Below, piece by piece: positions 1-5,103 of a stretch of DNA of 5,103 bases (the first letter of the stretch is position 1; every line of letters starts with the position of its first letter). The DNA lies in the NCBI GenBank assembly GCA_948469295.1, contig CAOKLK010000061.1:1-5103 (forward strand), given 5' to 3'. The notes below the pieces were generated by a model. It worked only from the letters and a program-made list of their open reading frames with translations, was not told where the DNA came from and made no database searches. The position numbers and the translations under genes were made by a program. Source of the DNA: an uncultured Mycoplasmatota bacterium. GTDB taxonomy: Bacteria > Bacillota_I > Bacilli_A > RF39 > UBA660.

Positions 1-2
1 GA

Positions 3-2330
3 CAAATGATAAATATCACCGAAGATGAAGAATATATTTATTCCCAAGGGATAATTTATCACGTAGGGAAACAAATAAGAGAACTGATTCAAAAAATGGA
101 AACGAGTGATTTAGAAGAATTAATATTCGAAGAAAAAGATTTAAATAACTTTGCAAATTCCATATTTCCTATCGTAAAAAATGAAATTACCATCGATCCA
201 TCTATTGATAATTTACTGATTGGCATAACCCCAGACACCAAAATTTATTTTGATTTCAATGATATCATTACTGCAAAAATAACATTTTCATATAAGGAAG
301 AAGAAATAGATTATTTTACCCCCCAAAACAGTCATTTACTAAGAGACATAGAATATGAAAATGAAGTGTTAGAAAAGTTATTAAATATGAATTTTCAAAT
401 CAAAAATAACCAAATTTATATGGACGATATAGATGATATTGGAAATTTTATCGAATTTGAATTAGAAAAACTATCTCACGAATATGAAATTTTTACTTCT
501 GAAAAAATAAAGCAAACATTGATTCATAAAAATAAACAAGTAACCAGTACTTTTTCTATTGGAAAAGATAACATTATGCAGATAGCTTTTCATTTGGATC
601 ATATAGAAGAACAAGAATTAGAAAATATTTTAGTTGCATTCAAAAAGAAAAAGAAATATTTGAAACTAAAATCTGGAGATATTCTTTCATTAGAAGATCA
701 AACTATAAAAGAATTTGATGAACTTATGGATGAATTAAATTTAACATATGACGAACTCATTCAAAATGGTGGAGTACTTCCAAAATACTATGCACTTTAT
801 CTAGATAGTTTAAAAAATAAAAATTTTTCTATTGAAACTGATCATCATTTCGATCAATTTCTAAAAGATTTTAAAACCTATCAAAAAGTAAAACTTTCTT
901 TTAAAGATCAAGAACAACAACTGTTAAGAGATTATCAAATCGAAGGAGTAAAATGGCTATATACTATTTATAAATGTGGATTTGGAGGTATACTAGCTGA
1001 TGAAATGGGACTTGGAAAATCATTACAAACCATAATCTACTTTAAAAAAGTATTAAAAGAAAAAAAGAACAGCAAATTTTTAATTATTGCTCCAACTTCT
1101 CTTTTATACAATTGGAAAAATGAATTTCAAAAATTTGCACCAGAATTAAGTGTCATCATTTTAAATAATAGCAAAAAACATCGAGAAAAACTGTTAAATG
1201 ATTTTTCAACTACAGTTTATATTACGTCTTATGGTTTAATTCGAGAAGACGAAAAACTTTATGGGGAAAAATATTTTGAAGCTTGTGTGATAGATGAAGC
1301 TCAGAATATCAAAAATCCGAAAGCAGGACTAACAAAATCTGTCAAAAAAATACAATCCACTTTCAAATTAGCATTAACAGGTACTCCGATAGAAAATAGT
1401 TTGATCGAACTATGGAGCATTTTTGATTTTATTATGCCTGGATTCTTATCTTCCTTACCAAATTTTCAATCCAAATACAAAATAAATAGTTTGGAAGAAC
1501 AAAAAACAGAACTAGATAATTTAAAAAGAATTATTACACCTTTTATATTACGAAGAAAAAAAGAAAACGTTGCCAAAGAGTTACCTTCTAAAATAGAGAA
1601 TACAATTTTTTTAGATTTAAATGAATCTGAACAAAAACTTTATGCTTCTGAAGTGAAAAGAAGTGATAAAATAATGAAAGACTTAATCAAAAAAGTTGGA
1701 TTTCAAAAAGCCAGAATAGAAATATTAAAACTTTTGACAAGATTAAGACAACTTTGTATATCACCGTCCATAATTTATGAAGATTACGAAAAACAAAGTT
1801 CTAAAATAGAGAATTTAATGAAAATAATCCCTGAAATTATATTAAATGGTCATAAGATTTTATTATTTACAAGCTTTCGATCTGCTTTAGAATTAGTAAA
1901 AAAAGAATTAGAAAACCAACATATCTCAAATTACACAATTACTGGTTCCACTCCAAGTAAAACCAGAATGGAATTAGTAAATAAATTTAATAATGATGAC
2001 ACCAAAGTATTTTTAATTATGTTAAAAAGTGGTGGAACAGGATTAAACCTTACAAGTGCTGATGTAGTAATTCACCTAGATTTATGGTGGAATCCTCAAA
2101 GTGAAAATCAAGCAACGGATCGAACTCATCGAATTGGACAAACAAAAACCGTAGAAGTAATCAAACTAGTAACGAAAAATACCATCGAAGAAAAAATATT
2201 AGAATTACAAAAAAAGAAACAATTGTTAAGTGATAAACTAATAGAAAATGAAGAAGTGGATATCGAACTATTAAAACACTTAACCGAAGAAGATATAAGA
2301 AATTTATTATCCTATGAAAATAAAGGATAA
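3..2330 (+). CDS. SNF2-family DNA-dependent ATPase/helicase, probably 5'-truncated
   Basis: The product is a bacterial Swi2/Snf2 ATPase. The family hydrolyses ATP to translocate on duplex DNA and remodel protein-DNA complexes; its physiological role in bacteria is poorly defined. Numbering from the Met at base 6, the helicase motifs are complete and in order: LRDYQIEGVKWL (307-318), Walker A DEMGLGKS (332-339), motif Ia APTSLLYNW (362-370), Walker B VIDEAQ (428-433), motif III LTGTPIENS (457-465), motif IV LLFTSF (619-624), motif V KSGGTGLNL (674-682) and motif VI QATDRTHRIGQ (702-712). Residues 1 to about 295 look like the bacterial SNF2-associated domain that usually precedes the ATPase core. 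The Met at base 6 is probably internal: the frame is open to the window edge, only five bases precede it so no ribosome site can be seen, and relatives are usually about 900-1100 residues with an N-terminal SWIM zinc-finger region that is absent here. The gene ends in TAA, 62 bases before tig. The family call is very secure; the true start is not visible. Confidence 0.95.
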   Translation, partial: QMINITEDEEYIYSQGIIYHVGKQIRELIQKMETSDLEELIFEEKDLNNFANSIFPIVKNEITIDPSIDNLLIGITPDTKIYFDFNDIITAKITFSYKEEEIDYFTPQNSHLLRDIEYENEVLEKLLNMNFQIKNNQIYMDDIDDIGNFIEFELEKLSHEYEIFTSEKIKQTLIHKNKQVTSTFSIGKDNIMQIAFHLDHIEEQELENILVAFKKKKKYLKLKSGDILSLEDQTIKEFDELMDELNLTYDELIQNGGVLPKYYALYLDSLKNKNFSIETDHHFDQFLKDFKTYQKVKLSFKDQEQQLLRDYQIEGVKWLYTIYKCGFGGILADEMGLGKSLQTIIYFKKVLKEKKNSKFLIIAPTSLLYNWKNEFQKFAPELSVIILNNSKKHREKLLNDFSTTVYITSYGLIREDEKLYGEKYFEACVIDEAQNIKNPKAGLTKSVKKIQSTFKLALTGTPIENSLIELWSIFDFIMPGFLSSLPNFQSKYKINSLEEQKTELDNLKRIITPFILRRKKENVAKELPSKIENTIFLDLNESEQKLYASEVKRSDKIMKDLIKKVGFQKARIEILKLLTRLRQLCISPSIIYEDYEKQSSKIENLMKIIPEIILNGHKILLFTSFRSALELVKKELENQHISNYTITGSTPSKTRMELVNKFNNDDTKVFLIMLKSGGTGLNLTSADVVIHLDLWWNPQSENQATDRTHRIGQTKTVEVIKLVTKNTIEEKILELQKKKQLLSDKLIENEEVDIELLKHLTEEDIRNLLSYENKG

Positions 2331-2349
2331 GTTCTTGCAAAAAAAGAAC
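2331..2349 (+). repeat. Short inverted repeat directly after the SNF2 stop codon
   Basis: GTTCTT (2331-2336) and AAGAAC (2344-2349) are perfect complements around a 7-base A-rich loop. The repeat starts on the base after the SNF2 stop. No T-run follows on the + strand (the next bases are AAAATCG), and none follows on the opposite strand, so it is not a standard intrinsic terminator. Its left arm and loop overlap the proposed -35 box of the tig promoter, so it could be a protein-binding dyad or a weak mRNA 3' hairpin. It does not match the LexA, CIRCE or CtsR consensus sequences I know. A six-base arm in such AT-rich DNA could be chance. Confidence 0.4.
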
Positions 2350-2363
2350 AAAATCGATATAAT
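2335..2363 (+). promoter_or_regulatory. Likely sigma-A-type promoter of tig
   Basis: The -35 box is TTGCAA (2335-2340, 4 of 6 matches to TTGACA). A 17-base spacer separates it from a perfect -10 box, TATAAT (2358-2363). Transcription would start near 2370, giving a leader of roughly 23 bases that contains the tig ribosome site. There is no extended -10 TG. The spacing and the perfect -10 make this the best promoter candidate in the window, though TATAAT is common by chance in DNA this AT-rich. Confidence 0.65.
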
Positions 2364-2373
2364 AAAGATATTT

Positions 2374-2380
2374 GAAAGGA
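2374..2380 (+). promoter_or_regulatory. Ribosome binding site that decides the tig start
   Basis: GAAAGGA matches the 5' half of the Bacillus-type Shine-Dalgarno sequence (GAAAGGAGG). It ends 12 bases before the ATG at 2393; because it pairs with the far end of the anti-SD, the aligned spacing is normal. The in-frame TTG at 2372 would overlap this site and would add seven residues with no family counterpart, so it is rejected as the start. Confidence 0.75.
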
Positions 2381-2392
2381 AAAACTAGAATT

Positions 2393-3646
2393 ATGAAAAA
2401 TGTACATGAAATTGAAATCAAAGTAGAAAATCAAGATTGGGAACAATGTCTTGACAAAGCTTTTAAGAAAAAGAGTAAAGAAACGAAAGTAGATGGGTTT
2501 CGAAAAGGAGCATGTCCAAAAGATGTTTTCATCAAAAAATTTGGAATAGAATCTCTTTACATGGATGCAGTAGATGAAGCAGTAGAAATTGCTTACCAAA
2601 AAGTTATGGAAGATAACAAATTAATTCCTGTAATTGAACCAAAATTAGATGTGAAAACAATTGATCAAAAATCTGTAACATTTAAATTTACAATTATTAC
2701 AAAACCTGAAATTAAATTAGGAGAATATAAAAATTTAAAAATAAAAAAAGAAGCTGTTAAAGTAGAAGAAAAAGAGATAGCTGAAGAAATTGAACATTTA
2801 AGACAACAATTTGCAGAAATAAAAGTCAAAGATGAAAAAGAAAAAGTTGCCGAAAAAGATACAGCAATCATTAATTTCAAAGGGTATGTAGATGGAAAAG
2901 AACTAGAAGGCGGATCAGGAGAAAACTTCCCATTAGAAATTGGATCCAATACCTTTATACCTGGATTTGAAACAGGATTAATTGGATTGAAAAAAGGAGA
3001 TAAAAAGACTCTAGATTTAGAATTCCCAGAAGGATATGCTAACGATCTTGGAGGAAAAAAAGTAAAATTTGATGTCGAAGTAATGGAAATTAAAGAAAGA
3101 GTGTTACCAGCATTAGATAAAGATTTCTTTGATGATTTAGGCTATGAAAAAGTAACAAATGAAGAAGAATTAAAAAAAGAAGTAGAAAAAACAATTCAAA
3201 CTCAAAAAGAACATGCTAAAGAAGATGAATACTTAGAAAAATGTTTAGAAACTGCATCAAATAATATGACAGTAGAATTAAATAAAGAAATTATTGATGA
3301 TGAAATTCATCGTATGATCCATCAATTAGAAGATCAATTAAAAATGCAAGGAATTACTCTAGAACAATATGCACAATTCACAGGATTAGATCATGAAAAA
3401 CTTCATGAACAAATGGAACCAGAAGCTACGAAACGTGTCAAATATCGTTATCTTTTGGAAGAAGTGGCAGAATCTGAAAAGATTGATTTCAAAGAAGAAG
3501 AAGTGGAAGCCAAAGCAAAAGAAATGGCTGAAAATTATGGAATCACCAAAGAAGAATTAATTGAAGCATATGGTTCATTAGAAGTCGTAAAATATGATAT
3601 GAAAATGCGTGAAGCAATGGAAATAATAAGAGGAGAATCAAAATAA
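2393..3646 (+). CDS. tig: Trigger factor, ribosome-associated chaperone and peptidyl-prolyl isomerase
   Basis: Trigger factor docks at the ribosomal exit tunnel in the cytoplasm and shields nascent chains. The 417-residue length is close to the E. coli protein (432). Domains in order: an N-terminal ribosome-binding domain (1 to about 115) with the signature loop GFRKG at 35-39 followed by ACPKDVF; an FKBP-type isomerase domain (about 156-236) running from DTAIINFKGYVDG through FIPGFETGLIGLKKGD to KKVKFDVEVMEIKE; and a helical C-terminal chaperone domain (about 237-417) starting at LPALDKDFFDDLG. The usual signature GFRKGKVP reads GFRKGACP here, so a cysteine (41) occupies a normally aliphatic position. 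The ATG at 2393 is chosen because it has a Shine-Dalgarno site and gives the family's normal N-terminus. The gene has its own promoter and an intrinsic terminator, which suggests a single-gene transcription unit. In many Firmicutes tig sits beside clpX; here it lies between an SNF2 gene and a surface-protein gene. Confidence 0.97.
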   Translation: MKNVHEIEIKVENQDWEQCLDKAFKKKSKETKVDGFRKGACPKDVFIKKFGIESLYMDAVDEAVEIAYQKVMEDNKLIPVIEPKLDVKTIDQKSVTFKFTIITKPEIKLGEYKNLKIKKEAVKVEEKEIAEEIEHLRQQFAEIKVKDEKEKVAEKDTAIINFKGYVDGKELEGGSGENFPLEIGSNTFIPGFETGLIGLKKGDKKTLDLEFPEGYANDLGGKKVKFDVEVMEIKERVLPALDKDFFDDLGYEKVTNEEELKKEVEKTIQTQKEHAKEDEYLEKCLETASNNMTVELNKEIIDDEIHRMIHQLEDQLKMQGITLEQYAQFTGLDHEKLHEQMEPEATKRVKYRYLLEEVAESEKIDFKEEEVEAKAKEMAENYGITKEELIEAYGSLEVVKYDMKMREAMEIIRGESK

Positions 3647-3660
3647 ATGATTCTTTTTTT
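3634..3660 (+). terminator. Intrinsic terminator of tig, overlapping the end of the gene
   Basis: AGAATCA (3634-3640) pairs perfectly with TGATTCT (3648-3654) around the 7-base loop AAATAAA, and T bases run unbroken from 3654 to 3660. Two G-T wobbles and an A-T pair could extend the stem back to 3631. The 5' arm lies in the last tig codons and the TAA stop (3644-3646) sits in the loop. The stem is short and AT-rich, but arm symmetry, T-run and position all fit a terminator. Confidence 0.75.
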
Positions 3661-3713
3661 GATGAAATAAATCTATTAAAAAAATTTATAGTAAAAAGAA
3701 AAGAAAAATGTTA

Positions 3714-3766
3714 TATTATAGATTATAAAGTAGAAAAGAAACTTTTTTACATTTATAATTATAATA
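3714..3766 (+). repeat. Long imperfect inverted repeat upstream of the surface-protein gene
   Basis: The arms pair in three blocks around an AAA loop (3739-3741). Bases 3730-3738 pair with 3742-3750 (nine pairs, one G-T). Bases 3721-3729 pair with 3752-3760 (nine pairs, one G-T). Bases 3714-3719 pair with 3761-3766 (six pairs). Only A3720 and A3751 are unpaired, so there are 24 pairs over 53 bases. The 3' arm contains two overlapping TATAAT-like boxes and ends five bases before the Shine-Dalgarno core of the next gene. No T-run follows on the + strand. In the opposite orientation the hairpin is followed by a moderately T-rich stretch, so a minus-strand terminator is possible but no minus-strand gene is seen. 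Function is unknown. Confidence 0.65.
3731..3759 (+). promoter_or_regulatory. Tentative promoter of the surface-protein gene
   Basis: A perfect -10 box, TATAAT (3754-3759), lies 17 bases after TAGAAA (3731-3736), which matches TTGACA at 4 of 6 positions. A second TATAAT overlaps one base on (3760-3765) but has no recognisable -35. Initiation from the first box would give a leader of only about 16 bases, barely enough to include the Shine-Dalgarno site. Weaker -10-like boxes occur at 3712-3717 and 3724-3729 and would place the inverted repeat partly or wholly in the mRNA. The AT-richness makes the choice uncertain. Confidence 0.4.
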
Positions 3767-3770
3767 GAAA

Positions 3771-3775
3771 GAGGT
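3771..3775 (+). promoter_or_regulatory. Ribosome binding site of the surface-protein gene
   Basis: GAGGT sits seven bases before the ATG at 3783, an optimal distance. It lies just outside the inverted repeat and would stay single-stranded if that hairpin formed. It fixes the start codon, which is immediately followed by a typical export leader. Confidence 0.75.
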
Positions 3776-3782
3776 TGTAAAA

Positions 3783-5103
3783 ATGAACAAGAAAAAAGTA
3801 TTAATCACCTTAGGCTGTATGATCCTAATACTTTTAATTGTAGGAATTAGTTATGCGTATTGGAGTTTAAATTTTGTGCAATCGGAGAATAATGTGGTAA
3901 CAACAGATTGTTTTGAAATCGAATTTTTGGAAAGTGATGCCATAAATTTAAGCAAAGCATATCCTGTAAGTGACGAGGATGGATTAAAAAATCCACCATA
4001 TAATTTTACCATCAAAAATTTGTGTGATAGTGCTGCAAATTATCAAATTAATTTGGAAACATTGATTCCAAGTGGAAAGAAACTACCAGACGAATATTTA
4101 AGGGTAAGTTTGACACAAAGAAATGTTTCAGACTCAATAGGTAAGGGAAGTTTGGTATCATATGACAAAACAGATCCAACAATAGAAGGTGCTATAAGTG
4201 CTTATAGATTACTGATTGGAGGTTTAGGACCAAATGAAACCAAAGAATTTAGTTTAAAGATATGGATGAGTAGCATGGTTACCGCAGATATGGAAAATAG
4301 TATGAATGCAACCTATCATGGAAAAGTAAGTATCATTACAAGTTATAAGACACCTTTAACACTGATTGATACCATAAAGAGTACAAGAATAGTAACGGAA
4401 GGTACAGGTTTATATGAAGTAACACATGAAGATGCTGAAATAACCTATACCGATGATGAAAATGCGATTAATAATTTACGTCTTACTGAATTACGCTACG
4501 CAGGAAATACATTTAATAATTATGTGAATTTCAATAATGAATTATGGCGAATAATCGGTTTAGTAAATACGCCAGAGGGATCTCGTGTCAAACTAATTCG
4601 AAGTGAAAGTATCGGGTCGTATTCCTGGGACACAAGTGAATTAAGTATCAATGGTGGTTCTGGAGTCAATGAATGGAGTACCTCCAAAATAATGGATCTT
4701 CTAAATAACGGAGCGTATTATAATCGAACGAGTGGTATCTGTTATAATGGAATTGATAATACGACAACAGAATGTGATTTTAGTGAGACAGGGCTTACAA
4801 GTGAAGCCAAGAATATGATTGACACTGTTACTTGGAATACTGGAGCAAATAATGAATCGAATAATGTTCGCAAGAATTTTTATAATTTGGAAAGAAGTAA
4901 TAACACAGGAAAAATGTGTAGTGGTCAAACGTATTGTACTGATGAAATACCAAGAACAACCACATGGGTTGGGAAAATAGGACTTATGTATCCAAGTGAT
5001 TATATCTATGCCACAAGTGGAGAAAGTAGTTCGAATAGAGAAATTTGCTTAAACGCCTTATACTGGGGTAATGAAATAAAAAACTGTGAAAAGAATGATT
5101 GGT
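3783..5103 (+). CDS. Exported or membrane-anchored surface protein with TasA-like leader, 3'-truncated
   Basis: The frame stays open from ATG to the window end: 440 codons with no stop, so the C-terminus is missing. The N-terminus is a classic export signal, with lysines at 3-5, a hydrophobic core from about 6 to 22 and a possible signal-peptidase site after SYA (23-25), followed by YW. This resembles SipW-processed TasA/camelysin leaders, but the segment could equally remain as an anchor. Residues 28 to about 190 look like an all-beta, Ig-like region with Cys43 and Cys81. Residues 195 to about 235 form a linker (SLIDT-like segment, then EDAEITYTDDENAI). From about 236 a second module begins (LRYAG, LWRIIGL, VKLIRSESIG, WDT, WSTSKIMDLLN, SEAKNMI, WVGKIGLMYPSDYIYA). 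From memory this pattern recurs in large surface proteins of uncultured gut Firmicutes and somewhat resembles DUF6273-type domains; no search supports that here. Eight cysteines lie outside the leader. No sortase motif can be seen because the end is missing. The ligand and role are unknown. Confidence 0.85.
   Translation, partial: MNKKKVLITLGCMILILLIVGISYAYWSLNFVQSENNVVTTDCFEIEFLESDAINLSKAYPVSDEDGLKNPPYNFTIKNLCDSAANYQINLETLIPSGKKLPDEYLRVSLTQRNVSDSIGKGSLVSYDKTDPTIEGAISAYRLLIGGLGPNETKEFSLKIWMSSMVTADMENSMNATYHGKVSIITSYKTPLTLIDTIKSTRIVTEGTGLYEVTHEDAEITYTDDENAINNLRLTELRYAGNTFNNYVNFNNELWRIIGLVNTPEGSRVKLIRSESIGSYSWDTSELSINGGSGVNEWSTSKIMDLLNNGAYYNRTSGICYNGIDNTTTECDFSETGLTSEAKNMIDTVTWNTGANNESNNVRKNFYNLERSNNTGKMCSGQTYCTDEIPRTTTWVGKIGLMYPSDYIYATSGESSSNREICLNALYWGNEIKNCEKNDW

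Noticed and set aside
2372..2392. In-frame TTG start that would lengthen trigger factor by seven residues
   Set aside because: It overlaps the ribosome site itself, and the ATG at 2393 gives the normal family N-terminus.
2161..2421. Minus-strand frame of 86 codons across the SNF2/tig junction
   Set aside because: It is an antisense shadow of the SNF2 end and tig start. Its Phe/Leu/Ile-rich translation is what AT-rich coding DNA gives in reverse, and it has no family signature.
2312..2599. Minus-strand frame of 95 codons over the tig start
   Set aside because: It lies opposite highly conserved trigger-factor coding sequence and the tig promoter. It is low-complexity and Phe/Tyr-rich, with no sign of a real product.
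2665..2949. Minus-strand frame of 94 codons inside tig
   Set aside because: It lies fully antisense to the start of the isomerase domain. The Ser/Phe-rich translation mirrors Lys/Glu-rich tig codons.
3647..3670. Tiny ATG frame of seven codons plus stop directly after tig
   Set aside because: It lies inside the terminator 3' arm and T-run and has no Shine-Dalgarno site of its own, so a leader peptide is not supported.
3753..3764. Perfect 12-base palindrome TTATAATTATAA
   Set aside because: It contains only A and T and arises from two overlapping TATAAT-like boxes. It lies in the 3' arm of the longer inverted repeat and is not reported as a separate element.
3714..3766. Invertible promoter or phase-variation switch
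   Set aside because: The arms are separated by only three bases, so there is no segment to invert, and no recombinase gene is visible.
4701..4928. Minus-strand frame of 75 codons inside the surface-protein gene
   Set aside because: It is antisense to the continuous 440-codon frame, which has a leader, start and Shine-Dalgarno site; no independent evidence supports the reverse frame.

Overview
The window looks like chromosomal DNA from a very AT-rich, low-GC Gram-positive bacterium. Strong Shine-Dalgarno sites, TATAAT-type promoters, A/T-ending codons and the protein families all fit. The best guess is an uncultured, gut-type Bacilli/Mollicutes-related lineage, mainly because the third gene resembles a surface-protein type I associate with that group; this is inference. 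All 15 tryptophans in the three proteins are encoded by TGG, both complete reading-frame ends are TAA, and no in-frame TGA is needed, so the sequence fits code 11 rather than the TGA=Trp code of many Mollicutes.

All three genes lie on the + strand. (1) Positions 1-2330 hold most of a bacterial SNF2-family DNA-dependent ATPase; its N-terminus is probably cut off by the window edge. (2) A 62-base gap carries a good sigma-A-type promoter and a Shine-Dalgarno site for trigger factor (tig, 2393-3646). The tig gene ends in an intrinsic terminator whose stem begins inside the last codons. (3) A 136-base gap (3647-3782) contains the terminator's T-tract, a long imperfect inverted repeat, possible -10 elements and a strong Shine-Dalgarno site. 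It leads into an exported or membrane-anchored surface protein (3783 to the window end), which is cut off at its C-terminus after 440 residues.

The genes do not form an obvious pathway. SNF2 acts on nucleic acid-protein complexes, trigger factor is a ribosome-bound folding chaperone, and the third product is extracytoplasmic. Trigger factor has its own promoter and terminator, so it is probably a single-gene unit, perhaps with read-through from the SNF2 gene. I see no RNA gene, CRISPR array, insertion sequence, attachment site or defence cassette. The least ordinary parts are the surface protein with its paired-cysteine C-terminal module and the roughly 53-base inverted repeat directly in front of it.
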